A stretch of DNA of 64,000 nt, taken from Halichoerus grypus (lineage: Eukaryota > Chordata > Mammalia > Carnivora > Phocidae). The stretch covers positions 11,499,033-11,563,032 of the forward strand of contig NC_135717.1 in NCBI RefSeq assembly GCF_964656455.1, given 5' to 3'. A model generated the notes under the pieces. That model had not been told where the DNA came from. It did no database searches and was given only the letters and a program-made list of their open reading frames with translations. Made by a program: the position numbers and the translations under genes. Below are positions 35,171 to 46,218 of the stretch, one piece after another. The stretch's first letter is position 1. Every line of letters starts with the position of its first letter.

Positions 35171-36204
35171 AAGCAGGTCTAAATAGAATTGTTTGGAGAT
35201 GAGATACAATTTTTTGAAATTAAAGAATGTAACACCAATTTCTCACATTTCTCAAGTTTTTTGCACTGGTTATATCATTCTGATCATGACAATCATCAGA
35301 ATCTGCCTAGTATTTGAGAAATGAGTGTACATGTCTGTCTCCTTTGTAAATTCTGATGCCCCTGGAAGTAGTTGTCTTGTCTTATTCATCTCCATCAAAT
35401 CTCTGACTCTAAAGAGCCCAGTCCTGAGTGTGTTATCTGATCTGATACTTGTATCAAACACATTGTGGCACCCTGGCTTTGTAGCAGATCCCACTCATGG
35501 GAAGAACATTGCATTAACATTCTTACTAGATGTAGGTAGAGTAACCAGAGGCAGGAGCCCCAGAAGAGTTATTGGACAGCTTCAGAAGAGGTTCACCTTC
35601 CATCTCTTCTACCTTGTCTATATTGGGAGAAATCAAACACTGAAAACAGGGAGAGTAGAAAAAGGCTGACCTTAGAAACTGAGCTCAAACTCTGATTTTT
35701 TCATTATATTTTTCCTAGGATATAATTCAACGTCCATTGTATCTTTCAGTTTGGAAGGATAGGAGTAATGGGCATTCCTGGCAAGTCCTGTGTTTCTGGC
35801 TCATAGAATATTTCTTCATCATGAACGGGACTCTACTTATGGGACTTACTTCTCATGGCTTTGAGGCATACTTCGTGATTACAAATTCTACCTAGTTACA
35901 AAAAGAACTACCCAGACCCTATATTACTAAAATTCAAAAGAATATTTGCTTGCTGAGACTTCCCCTATCAAAAAGGAATCTCCTTCTATGAAGCACTTAT
36001 GCTCAATGAGCGCAGAAGCCCAAATGCCTAAAATTTACACAAGCATTATGTCAAGTCTTAAGTCAAATTCAAGGCTGATGCATCCTACTCCACTCAAGAT
36101 TCATTACTGATGTAAAAATTAAAGCATGATTGTTGAAGTATAACTTGCTAAGTTTGGTTGAGTTATATGATGGTTCTCGGTATACTATGCATTATTGTTT
36201 CATT
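35171..36204. other. unassigned non-coding sequence
   Basis: No repeat recognised. A 114-codon plus frame (35325-35669) overlaps an antisense 74-codon frame and resembles no family. Confidence 0.45.
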
Positions 36205-37500
36205 TAATTACTCATTCAACAAATATTTGTCAAAACCATATTATATTATACAAAAATTAACTAAAATTGAATCCTGGGGCTTAAATACAAAACTCTAAAA
36301 CTTTTAGAGAAAACCATAAGAGAAAATATTAAGGATCTGAGGGTAGGCAAAGAGTTCTCAGACTTGACACCAAAAGCATGATCCATAAAAGAAAAAAATA
36401 ATAAATCGGATTTCATAAAATTAAAACTTTCTGCTCTGCAAAAGATCCTGTTAAGAGGACAAAAAGACAAGCTATAGTCTGGGAGAAAATATTTTCAAAC
36501 CACATATCTGACAAAGGGTTACAATAAAGAACTCTCAAAACTCAAAAAAATCCAAAAGGCAACTAGAAAATGGACAAAAGACACAAAGAAACATTTCACC
36601 AAAGATGGCAAGTAAGTATATGAAAATGAGTCCAATATAATTATCCACTAAGGAAATGCAAACAAATAGCATGTTAGATAGCAATACACATCTATCAGAA
36701 TAGCTAAAATAAAATAAAAATAGTGACAACACCAAATGCTGGTGAGGATGCAGACAAATGGGAATATTCACACATTGCTGTGGGAATGTAAAATAGTTTG
36801 GCTACTCTTGACTGTGGTGGTGGATACACAGATCTACACATGTGCTCAAATTGTACAGAACTAAGCACACATATACAAAACTACAAGCAAAATTCAAAAT
36901 ATCTGAATAAAGGCAGTGGATTGTATCTACGTGAATATGCTGGTTGTGATATTATACTACAGTTCAGCATGATTTTACTATTGGGGAAAACTGGGGATCT
37001 CTATTATATGAATCAGCAATTATTTCAAAGTAAAAAGGGTAAAAAAAAAAAAAAAAGGCCACCATGTGCCAGCAATGGGTTGGGTTCTGGAGATACACCA
37101 GAAAAAAAAATCAAGAAAAGTCCCTACTTTCTTGAAACTTACATTCTTATGGAGGAGATAGATATCAATTGATCAACCAGTAAACGAACAAACATAATAT
37201 CATAATAATAAATTCCATAGAGACAATTAAATGAAGTAAAATAATAGCGCCAACAGACTTTGGAGACGTAGATCAGACAGGTTTGTCAGAGAAGAAGCCA
37301 GCCCTGTGAAGATCCAGGTTCAGAACTTATTTTGAAGGAAAAGCCAAAAAAAAAAAAAAAAAGATGGTTTGGGAGTTACGTGTGTTTATTTGTTGTGTTT
37401 GTTTTAGTTGAGTAACTGAGTGGCACGATTTCATAAACTAAGGAAGACTGGAGCAGAGGCTCATCCAGGGATGGGGCAAATCTAGAGTATGGATTGGGTG
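36205..37500 (-). mobile_element. L2 LINE 3' part (antisense), interrupted by an L1M
   Basis: The L2 3' end begins at 36205 (ttactcattcaacaaatatt) and resumes after the inserted L1M with ccaccatgtgccagcaatgg, gttctggagatacacc, aacttacattcttatggagg and agatagatatcaattgatc, the ordinary antisense L2 order. A second LINE (37508-38288) then interrupts it, and an upstream L2 part appears at about 38340-38830. Confidence 0.7.
36233..37057 (+). mobile_element. L1M (L1ME/L1MD-like) 3' part, inserted in L2
   Basis: ORF2 C-terminal traces (aacttctgctctgcaaaaga type, tgacaaagggttacaataaa, aaaatggacaaaagacacaa, gctggtgaggatgcagacaa) are followed by a characteristic 3' UTR: gtggtggatacacagatcta, cacatgtgctcaaattgtac, aggcagtggattgtatctac, gggaaaactggggatctc and attatttcaaagtaaaaagg, then poly(A). 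All frames are broken. Confidence 0.82.
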
Positions 37501-37712
37501 TGCTGGGTTGTAGTGGTTGCATATAACACCCAGCATTCATCACATCACGTGCCCTCCTTAATGCCCATCACCCAGCTACCCCATCCATCCACCCACCTCC
37601 AGCAACGCTCAGTTTGTTTCCCGGAGTCCAGAGTCTCTTATGGTTTGTCTCCCCTCTGATTTCTTCCCATTCAGTTTTCCCTCCCTTCCCCTATGATCTT
37701 CTGTGCTATTTC

Positions 37713-37985
37713 TTATATTCCACATAAGAGTGAAACCATATGATAATTGTCTTTCTCTGATCGACTTATTTCACTTAGCATAATACCCTCCAGTTCCAAC
37801 CATGTCGATGTAAATGGTAGGTATTCATCCTTTCTGATGGCTGAGTAATATTCCATTGTATATATGAACCACATCTTCTTTATCCATTCAGCTGTTGAAG
37901 GACATCTTAGCTCCTTCCACAGTTTGGCTGTTGTGGACATTGTTGCTGTTGTGGACATTGTTGTGGACATTGTTGCTATGAACAT
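37713..37985 (-). pseudogene. L1 ORF2 C-terminal remnant, 90 codons
   Basis: The open antisense frame reads KLWKELRCPSTAEWIKKMW, IYTMEYYSAIRKDEYLPF and SEISRSEKDNYHMVSLLCGI, the conserved C-terminal end of LINE-1 ORF2p (the protein with endonuclease and reverse transcriptase for retrotransposition). Only this end remains, without the EN or RT domain. The N-terminal part of the open frame is a repeated MSTT motif produced by a local DNA duplication. It is not a functional gene. Confidence 0.85.
37930..37974. repeat. 15-bp unit repeated three times in L1 ORF2
   Basis: GTTGTGGACATTGTT appears at 37930-37944, 37948-37962 and 37960-37974 (the last two overlap by three bases). The related L1 at 52607-53126 has this segment once (attgtggacattgctgctaa). 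The 30-bp gain keeps the reading frame, giving the MSTTMSTTATMSTT stretch on the minus strand. Confidence 0.93.
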
Positions 37986-38075
37986 TGGGGTGCATGTGCC
38001 CTTCTTTTCATTACATCTGTATCTCTGGGGTAAACACCCAGTAGTGCAATTGCTGGGTCATAGGGTAGCTCTATT

Positions 38076-38157
38076 TTTAACATCTTGAGGAACCTCCATA
38101 GTGTTTAACATCTTGAGGAACCTCCATAGTGTTTAACATCTTGAGGAACCTCCACAG
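38076..38157. repeat. 28-bp tandem triplication in L1 ORF2
   Basis: Three consecutive copies of a 28-bp unit (tttaacatcttgaggaacct, then ccatagtg) start at 38076, 38104 and 38132; the third ends in a changed cacagag. Because 28 is not a multiple of three, this breaks the ORF2 frame. Copies one and two are identical, so the last amplification is recent. Confidence 0.95.
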
Positions 38158-38339
38158 AGTGGCTGTACCAGCTTGCATTCCCACCTACAGTGTAAGAGGG
38201 TTCCCCTTTCTCCACATCCCACCAACATTTGTTATTCCCTGTCTTGTTAATTTTAGCCATTCTAACTGGTGTGAGGTGACATCTTAATGAATACATAAGA
38301 CAGTTGCATGACTGATACTCGTTGGGGAACTTGAGAGTG

Positions 38340-38830
38340 AACAAATTAATATGAGATACAGTCATGTGCCAGCAGATAATATTTATAGCTATGGAATTGG
38401 ATGAAATGATAAAAGGAATAAGTATAGATTAAGTGTAGGTCTTAGGGCAAAACCTTGGGTAATTTAAGATTTAGGAGAGTGAGAATAATGGCCGGAAATA
38501 TAGGAGGAAAACCAATAGAGTTACACCAGCCAAGAAAAGGAGGTATATCAAGGAGGAGGAAAGTGTCATTAGTAGCAAAGGCTTCTGAGGAATTAAGTAC
38601 ATGAGGACAAAAAAGCAGCCGCTGGACTTGGCAATGTGAATGTCAATGGGAACACTGACAATGATGGTTTCAGTGGAGCGAATGAGGAGAGTTAAGGAGA
38701 TGATATACAACACAGACACTATTTTAGTAAGTTTCACTGTTTAGGAGAACAAAAATAATGGTTCGATAGCTGCAAAGTGATTCCCCCCACCCAGGGCTCA
38801 AGAGCAAATGAGGAGGACGTAGATCACTGG
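38340..38830 (-). mobile_element. L2 LINE, ORF2 RT part (antisense)
   Basis: The order gcaaaggcttctgaggaatt, aagtacatgaggacaaaaaa, ctggacttggcaatgtgaat, gatggtttcagtggagcga and cgatagctgcaaagtgatt is the antisense L2 ORF2 (reverse transcriptase side) pattern. It is probably the upstream continuation of the L2 whose 3' end is at 36205. Frames are destroyed. Confidence 0.65.
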
Positions 38831-40779
38831 GCTTAACCAAGTATGGGGTTCAATAAGTTAAGTCCAACCAAGAGAGAAAACCAGGTAAGAAGTGTAAGGG
38901 TATTTGCCAGATTATAGAATGCAGGCTTGGTTGGTAGAGAAGTGAAGGTCCCAGGGAACAGAGAATTAGGGGAACGAAGGAGTTTTAGAATTCATGAGTT
39001 GGTATTCTCAATGCGATAGTTACTGGAATAAAGTGGAAGATAGGAAGTGGCGATCAGAGGGAAGGATGCTTGAAATTGAGATTTCAGAGGTGGTGTGTTG
39101 TTACTGAAAAAGAAATAAACACAGGGGAGAGCGGCCCCAGCATGTTGAGGAAAGGGTTGTTGTTGGTGAGAAAATCAGACCCCAAGGTTCCAAGTAGTTA
39201 GACCACCTGCCATCCAAGGGACATACTGAGGCCCTGATAACAAGGACAGGGATAGGGACAAGAGGAACACAGTGAATCAGATCTTCGAGAATCACTGACC
39301 AAGAAGGGTCGGGGGATGGAGGTAGTGAGTAGAGCTTGGCTGGGAGGAGTCTGATCAGATTTCAGGATCTTCCCAGCAGAAATGGTGTGGAGGTGGCAAT
39401 GCAGGGAAAGGGAGACACAGTCTTCCCTACAGGATACGGAAGATCACAGCCTCCACTTGAATATGGTTCCAGAGAATTCTTCAGAAAGGTTTCAGAAGCC
39501 TGGGGAAATGGGCAGAATCGAGTAGTATAGGGTAATCTGGAAATAAAAGCCAGGAGCTGATGGATGTCAGAGAAGCTTGGATTTCCAGGGACCACAAGGA
39601 TAAGAGTGGTCCCCAGGGCTCCTTAAAGCTAGAGGCAACCAGTACAGACCAGAGTCCAGAGTTTTGAGGGCCATCTACCGAGAGAAGTCTGCACATGCTG
39701 CCATATTCCTATAAGAAATGATTTCATTTTCCCACAAGTGACCATGACAGTAATCTTTCAGAGGGAAGATGGATCTGATGGGGCAGTTGGACACTGGGCA
39801 GAGCCAAAGCACACCCTCTTAGGAGTAGAAGTTTCTAGTAAATGGTTGACGAAGACAAATCTGAAGTCCCTCAATAGAGCTCCAGTGCCTAGAGAAGAGT
39901 CTGGTATATATTAGAGGCTCAAGAATGAAAAAATTACTTAATGAAAAAGATTGCAGGGGTCCTGGAATGTGTGAGGACTTGGCCTCCAGAGAGAGGCTGA
40001 AGAAGTAAACTCTTGTCACACAGTCACCCAGCGGGGAAAGGCCACCAAGTGGATACTGTGTGGCTACCATGGATGCTTTTCCAGGCCAAGGGGATAGCAT
40101 GGTTCACTAGCAGTGAAAGTGTTGTTATTACTGTTGACTCGTTTGGTGTTATTTTAAGTCTTCAATCCTTTCAAAAACAAAACCCAAAAAACTTCCAGTA
40201 TTCCAAAGTGTGGTTCAAAGACAGCTTGAGAGTCATACGGTGCATGGCTTGCAATCAGGATAATCCTCCACTGATAATTCATATATTCAGCATAAGGCCC
40301 ATGAAGGGCCATCCACTTTCCACATGCCAAGTAGTTCTTTCCTAGGAAAAGTAGAATTTGCAAGCCTAAATTGATCCCACTCCCGGTTATCTCCTATTAT
40401 TTCAGTTACATGGCCTTGAGTTCTCCAAACAAACTTAATTTTCATCACATCGAATAACAAAGGACCGGCCACGCTGATCTATGATGGAGAAGGTAGGGTG
40501 CACAAAATCAAATGGCAATATATTGCCGCTGCTCTAAAAGGAATTGTTACTCTAGAGAATAGTCTTTTCCTAAATGGCTATAAAGACCCCACGCTCCAGA
40601 AAAGTCAGAAGAAAAACTACCTCCCAGCTTGTACATTTATTTTTATGGTTGCCTTTGACTGTTCCCTCCCAATCCTGCCTGCAATGTACCCCAGTGCTTG
40701 TCAATTCCCAGACCTAATCCTACACCAGTTTCCAGAGTCCCAACTGGGCCAGTTTGCTGAAATGACATGATACGCTCCG
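38831..40779. other. unassigned non-coding sequence
   Basis: No repeat family or gene recognised. Many short frames (up to 110 codons at 40013-40345) overlap on both strands. The first few hundred bases may still be decayed L2. Confidence 0.45.
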
Positions 40780-41060
40780 CTTTTGCCAGGCATCCAAGTC
40801 AAGAATTACAAAGTGAATGAGTCTATCTGTCTTTATAAGTGCATTGTGAACTTTATAGTTTAATATTAAACTTGCATCATAAAAAATGGCTCATAAATGG
40901 CTAATAAAAGCCTAGTTTACAGCTTATAAAGTGCATCAGTACTTTACACGGGTTTTGCTTAGGAAGATTTATGTGCCAGCTCTTTGTCTCCCGGTTAAAG
41001 ATTATTTCCCCCACAAAACCATTAAAAATAACTATGGAAAAATGGCCCTTTGGTTGAACT
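40780..41060. other. AT-rich block, possible conserved non-coding element
   Basis: The block is AT-rich yet has no simple-repeat structure, no transposon signature and several homeodomain-like TTTAAT/TAATA and cataaa motifs (gtttaatattaaacttgcat, ggctcataaatggctaataa). A compositional switch to GC-rich DNA follows at about 41080. I infer possible constraint; no alignment was done. Confidence 0.3.
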
Positions 41061-42949
41061 CCATGTGGTACCAAATTCGAGGTGTCCTGGAAATTCGAGC
41101 CCGGTGTTGCTGGTGCTTATGATGTCACAGGAAATACCTGGGGTTCCAGGCAGGTCCCGGGGCGGGTGGCACCATGATGTCTGCCTGCCTGGGGGGGTGC
41201 GGCGAGCTCAGACGCATTGGCAGGAACCTTGACATTGAGCCGTGTCTACACAACCCTTAGTCTGGAATCCGGTGTCAGCCCCAGGACTGAGGGCGCAAAG
41301 GGCTTTGTGAGAACAGCCGAAAGGCCCCCAGACCAAGCCTTGAACCTGAGTGGGTGCGCTCCTGCCAAGAGCACTTGGAAGCTCCTTTAATGAGTTCTGC
41401 GAGGAGGTTCCTGCTGGTTCCTCGGGCCTCCCTCATTGTCTCCTCCACTCAACGCGCCGGTGATAGATGTGCCTGCAATCCACTGGCCCCCTCCGCCCTA
41501 TTTCACTTTTTATTACCCATTGCGCTGCTTTCTCCAGGTTTATATACTTCATTATGTTCTCTGCTGTCACTTCTCTTATTTCATTTTTGATTTTTATTCT
41601 AACTCGGTGGCTGGCAGCTCTGCTGCCATCCTTCCCCCCGCTCCTGCCTCCCTGGGCCCCTCTGTACCCCCAGAGCCCGGGGTCCTCCATCCTGTACTCA
41701 CTTCCAACTCTTGAGACATTGGCAAGGGGGCGGTGCTCTGTGCACAGTGCCCGGATGTGGGGGCAGGTTGCCCGGCCAGGGTCCTGCACTGATTTTGCCA
41801 GTAGGGACATTTGGGGGCATTTAGTTAGCTTTTGAGCTAATTTTGAGTCAAATGAAAAAAAGGGAATTGATGAACAAATGATCTCCAAGGTGACAAACAA
41901 TTCTGAGGCCACCTTATCTACAGAATGTGGACACGAGCTTCTCCGCTTCCCATCCCAGACTGTTCTAGGATGAAATGAGATTATGGCATTCAAAGATCTC
42001 CAAGCACTCTAATGGGCTTTCCATACTGAAAGGTTATATTAATTATTGAAGGGTGATTTCAGCATCTCCTTGTCGGCAGACTATTTTTTTTTTTTTTTAT
42101 ATCTCAAGATCAAGTCATCAAAAATCTTTCATGGGAGCGGTCTTGTGTTTTTCTCAAGACAGGCAGGCACTCAGTCATCCTTGCATTTACAAAACTAGGA
42201 GCAAGAGAGAAGACAAAAGAAGTAAAGAGCACCTGTTCTGCCCTTCACTCAGCTTTCTAAGAAAACAAAGGTACCAGACTATTCTGTAAGAAGAGTTGCT
42301 CTGGGACCTGCTTGAAGGAGAAAAGACCTCCGCTACATCCTTGGGGCAGAAAATTCTTGATAATTCTACAACAACATGGAATGGGTTTCAATTTTAGTGA
42401 TTTGGAAAGCGAGGAGCTTCTCCTATTGAATTGCTTCATCAGTGCCAAAGACTGGCGTCTAGAGCTGTTTGGGCCCACCGGGGAGCTGTAAGAACTCAGG
42501 ACCTTCTGCGTCTTCATTTCCAAACATTGAAGGAAAGCCAGATCTTTTCATCAAATGTAGCAAATACAAGATCAGGGTGCTATATATGGGGTGTATTCTT
42601 TGTCCATTGTAAGGAACTTCTTCCTCCAACAAAATGCGGTGCTCAAGATAAAAGTTCCATGACCCCAGTCCCCTGATGATGGCCAAAGGGAGTAGTCCAA
42701 GGTTAATTCTTGTCCCAGGATTCATGTACCCGAGTCTGAGAAGAGACCGTGCTTTAATCTAAATGATAATAAAGCTGGGAAATTTAGCCAGGTGCCCTGT
42801 GATTCTGGCCCACGTGATCACTCATATGTCACGGTGGCCCGATTCTTCAGAAGCTGGCCTCGATCTAGTATTCCCAACTCATTTCAGACCAGAGCTCACC
42901 TGCCACCTAGACTCTCATCGTGGAGAACGGACTGTGGGTTCCCCAACTC
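41061..42949. other. unassigned sequence with a local GC-rich, CpG-bearing patch
   Basis: The segment 41150-41470 is GC-richer than its surroundings, with several CpGs (ggcgggtggcacc, tgcggcgagctcagacgc, actcaacgcgccggtg), but too few to call a CpG island by eye. An antisense 186-codon frame at 41433-41993 spans it. It has no signal, domain or splice support and overlaps plus-strand frames. A T14 run lies near 42084. No repeat is recognised. Confidence 0.45.
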
Positions 42950-43100
42950 TGCCATGCCTGTTCATAGCTCCACACATTTGCGTATTCTTTTTTCCTCTGT
43001 CTGGAACATTCTCCCCACGATTTACCTATCTGGAAACCTCCAACTGTTCCCTCAAGGCTCCGCCCAAGCTCTGTGATCACTCTGAAACCTCCCTCTATGC
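42950..43100 (+). mobile_element. L2 fragment (sense)
   Basis: The order ttcctctgtctggaacattc, tccccacgatttacctatct, ggaaacctccaactgttccc and ctgaaacctccctctatg is sense L2 (cctggaatgctcttccccc, cctccaggaagccttccc). Short and diverged. Confidence 0.55.
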
Positions 43101-43559
43101 TATAAACCACAGATTTATTCGCACTCAAGACACAATTGTTGAAGTGTCCGGTGAACACCGCCAAAACTGAGTTCAACCCAGAGGATACTGCAGAAATCCA
43201 CAGGATGAACAGACCATGCTTCTGCCATCAAGGAGTTAATCGTCGAGTTGCGGAGTGAGCTTAATTCCATGAAACAATATGAGAGAATGTACAATCAAGC
43301 CCCAATTTGGGCAGTGCAGATTTTAAATGCCAAAGGAGTTGAGAGAAGGAGAAAATCCAGCACAGCTGAATCTGCAAACATTCCAGCTCATGGCTCACAT
43401 GTACGCAGCAGCTGAAAATAGTACGCGCCTACCAATTGTTCCCGCACGAGCAAACTATTGAAATTTTCTCCCCAGCAAGGGTAAGGGAGAAGAAACACAG
43501 CGAGGGAGAAGAAAGTACCTGATTATAAACATGCTCACCTAGGAGGGGAAACAGAGTAG
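43101..43559. other. unassigned non-coding sequence
   Basis: No confident feature. The phrase tcaaggagttaatcgtcgag near 43230 hints at more decayed L2. Confidence 0.4.
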
Positions 43560-43890
43560 AAATGCAAACGAGGTTGTCAAAATTTGCTTCACCTCTTTCG
43601 CCAAGCAATTCCACTTGTGGGTGTTTATCCGAGAGAAAGATTCTGAATGTACAACGAGCTGGCATTGTTAGTAATGGAGAAAAATTGCAAAGAGTCCATC
43701 AGTAGGAAAATGGTTGAGCACATTTTGCTGTAGCTGTCGTCCTATTGCAGCCATTAACAGAGGATGCTGTGTTTTCTTTTTTATGTACTGTCAGGGGAAG
43801 ACCATCACGATCTATTATTAAACGGAAAACAATAGCCAAGTGTAGAAACATTGCTATAATATAAATGAGTTTATATAAAACATGGAGGCA
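43560..43890 (+). mobile_element. L1M (L1ME-like) ORF2/3' fragment (sense)
   Basis: The order caagcaattccacttgtggg, tgtttatccgagagaaagat, gtccatcagtaggaaaatgg and cacgatctattattaaacgg matches the ORF2 C-terminal zone and 3' side of an L1ME. It is interrupted by a CAN-SINE at 43891. Heavily decayed. Confidence 0.65.
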
Positions 43891-44074
43891 GGGGCGCCTG
43901 GGTGGCTCAGTCGGTTAAGTGTCTGCCTTTGGCTCAGGTTGTGGTCTCGGGGTCCTGAGATCGAGCCCTGTGTTGGGCTCCCTGCTCAGCGGGGAGCCTG
44001 CTTCTCCCTCTTCCTCTGTTGCTCCCACTGCTCATGCTCTATCTCTCTCTCTCAAATAAATAAAATCTTTAAAA
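43891..44074 (+). mobile_element. CAN-SINE, sense, perfect 14-bp duplication
   Basis: Head ggggcgcctgggtggctcag, core tgtctgcctttggctcaggt, gtctcggggtcctgagatcg, ending AATAAATAAAATCTTT. A perfect duplication AAAACATGGAGGCA lies at 43877-43890 and 44075-44088. The 109-codon frame 43882-44211 is translated SINE and not a gene. Confidence 0.97.
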
Positions 44075-44109
44075 AAAACATGGAGGCAGAAAATATTGTT
44101 TCTCTGTAC

Positions 44110-45065
44110 AATCATTCATTCATTCATCAATCATTCAACAGTTATCTTTTGGGCTCCTATTATGTGCCAGGCAATATCCTGATGGTTAGAGAATCCTCGG
44201 TGAAAAAATAGGAAAATTTCTTGCACTTCTAGAGGTTGGACAAGACAGACATGAAGCCAAGAAGCAAGTATACTTGGATCAGATGACAGTAAGTGGCAGA
44301 GAGGAAAATAAGGCAGTGTGAGACAAGGAGCGCCTGGGGAGGGGACGTTGCTCTCTGGATAGGGTGACAGGGGGAGCAGAGACCTGAAGGAGGTGAGGGT
44401 GCTGAGAACATCTAGGGACAGAGCATTCTAGGCAAAGGGACTAGGCAGTGTGAGTGTCCAGTGGCCAGGATGGGGCAGAATGTGTGAAGGAAGCGGGACT
44501 GGTAAAAGGATTATCAGACAGAGAGGAAGGAAGGCCACTTTATAGAGAGCTCTGGAGCCCATCCTGAAGACTCCAGCTTTTACCCTGAATGAGATCACAA
44601 GCCACTGGCGTCTTGGGCAGAGACCGGACATGATCTAAGTGCTGTTTCAACCTGGGCCACCTGGCTGCTGTGTTGAGAAGAGATTGTTGGGGGCCAGGAG
44701 TGGAAGCAGGGAGATCATTTAGGAGGCTAATGAAATGAGGAAATACTCGTGCCTAGGACCAGATGACAGCAGGGAACTGGGAAGAACTGGCTGAGTTCCC
44801 ATTGCATTTTTTTTAAAGATTTTATTTATTTGAGAGAGAGAGAGAGAGAGAGCACAGAGGGAGAGGGAGAAGCAGGCTTCCCGCGGAGCAGGGAGCCCAA
44901 CGTGGGACTCGATCCTAGGACCCTGAGACCATGACCTGAGCCAAAGGCAGACGCTTAACCACTGAGCCAGCAGGCGCCCCTCCCATTGCATTTTGAAGGT
45001 GGAGCTAACAAGATTTAGCAATGGAGTGACCGTGGAACGTGACCAAAGAAGTTGTTTTCTTTTTT
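44110..45065 (-). mobile_element. L2 LINE 3' half (antisense), split by a SINE
   Basis: Classic antisense L2: attcattcattcatcaatca, tattatgtgccaggcaatat, cttctagaggttggacaaga, gcagagacctgaaggaggtg, gacagagcattctaggcaaa, ggacatgatctaagtgctg and ggagtggaagcagggagatc. The CAN-SINE at 44811-44980 interrupts it. Frames on the minus strand (60, 67 and 148 codons) are L2 or L2-SINE chimeras without coding meaning. Confidence 0.87.
44811..44980 (-). mobile_element. CAN-SINE, antisense, perfect 14-bp duplication
   Basis: It begins ttttaaagattttatttatt, has a (GA)n tract, ctgagaccatgacctgagcc and ends with the reverse head actgagccagcaggcgcccc. A perfect duplication TCCCATTGCATTTT lies at 44797-44810 and 44981-44994. 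The head has a small deletion, losing part of the ccacccagg segment. Confidence 0.96.
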
Positions 45066-46011
45066 CCAAAGCAAATGAAAGAACAAAATGGCCATTAACA
45101 GAGATGGGGACAACTATGGGAGAAACAGGTTTAGGGGAGAATATGGGTAGATAAGCTGAGAACATAAGTGTGTGGATAATTTAGATGCATTTCCCCTGCT
45201 TGCCCTCATCTCTTCTCTTTGTATTCCAAACCAGTAGCTAAGCTCTGTAATTCCCAGAGCCAGGGATTTGAGTAGGGCAGAAACAGAAGTGGCCTCCAAG
45301 CCCAAGGATTCTTACTGTGTGAAAGACTCTTCAAACCTCATGGAGGGAATGGGATGGGATCTTTGAGCAGAGGAACAAGAAAAGTCACTTGAGGATAAAG
45401 AGCTAGAGAAAGGACATCTTCCCCATGAGTAGGAAGGGAGAAGTCTGAGGTTTCCAGATCCAGGAACCAGGTGCCACTCTTGTCCCGCTACGGATGCAGC
45501 AGAAACTTGGAGAAGCAGCAGGGTGGCCTGGTCCTTAGACTCTGGGTCGGCAGCCTTTGGGGAATCTTCCTGCCCCGAGCAGAGTAGGGGGGAAGCAAAG
45601 AGCCATACTTTAGGAAGACCATAAGAGTGGGGACAAGCAACATCTGAGGAATAACCTGTGAGGACCAATGACCAAAACCCCACGGGCACCTGCCATGCTT
45701 TAGCACTGCCGAAGAACTGCCATTGGGCCCAATGCAATGGCGATCTCCAAAATGTCTGCAATTAAATTTCCTGCCAGCTTGACAAGAGTGAGGGGTGGTG
45801 ATCAGCTATCACACTGACTTGTGGAAAATGAAAAACATGCTATTTCTTGAACATCTGAATGAGTGTGGCTAGATTTATGGGCAACAGACAGGAAAATGCA
45901 TATCAAAGGCCTAAAGGAATAGAGTCCAAACTGCTTCACTCTGTGAGTTCTGTGTATTTTGACTATTTTCCCCAAAAATCTGTGGCATACTTGTATAATT
46001 AGTATTATTTT
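45066..46011. other. unassigned non-coding sequence
   Basis: No repeat recognised. A 149-codon antisense frame at 45312-45761 is the longest here. It overlaps another antisense frame (45488-45706), resembles no family and has no signals, so I treat it as chance. Confidence 0.45.
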
Positions 46012-46202
46012 ATTAAAGATTTTATTGATTTACTTTTAGAGAGAGAGCATGAATTGGGCAGGGGGAAGGCAAGCGGGAGGGAGGACAAGCAGACTCCACT
46101 CTGAGTGGGGAGCCCAATGCGGGGCTTGATCCCAGGACCCTGAGATCATGACCTAAACTGAAACCAAGAGACGCTCAACCAATTGAGCCACCCAGGTGCC
46201 CC
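46012..46202 (-). mobile_element. CAN-SINE, antisense, 16-bp duplication
   Basis: It begins attaaagattttattgatt, then a GA-rich tract, ggaccctgagatcatgacct and the reverse head aaccaattgagccacccagg. Duplication TAATTAGTATTATTTT (45996-46011) and TAATCAGTATTATTTT (46203-46218) differ at one site. Confidence 0.96.
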
Positions 46203-46218
46203 TAATCAGTATTATTTT

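Larger units (their letters stand above)
37508..38288 (-). mobile_element. carnivore L1 3' part (antisense) with internal duplications
   Basis: It starts at the L1 3' region (ttgcatataacacccagcat, ccctccttaatgcccatcac) and runs up into ORF2 (ccatcttctttatccattca, gttgtggacattgttgctat, cccagtagtgcaattgctgg). The poly(T) that should begin an antisense copy is missing, so its 3' end was lost. It shares the 3' UTR pattern of the L1 at 52607 but carries two tandem duplications not found there (37930-37974 and 38076-38157). Confidence 0.88.

Noticed and set aside
38076..38157. CRISPR-like array
   Set aside because: The repeats are directly adjacent without spacers, there are only three, and the context is a LINE-1 in mammalian DNA.
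43882..44211. 109-codon frame with serine/leucine-rich peptide
   Set aside because: It is translated CAN-SINE (GWLSRLSVCLWLR type peptide) with its target duplication. The same peptide occurs in other SINE copies, for example 44719-45165 in antisense.
45312..45761. 149-codon antisense frame as a gene
   Set aside because: It shares its span with another antisense frame and has no recognisable domain or conserved motif; no splice or promoter context supports it.
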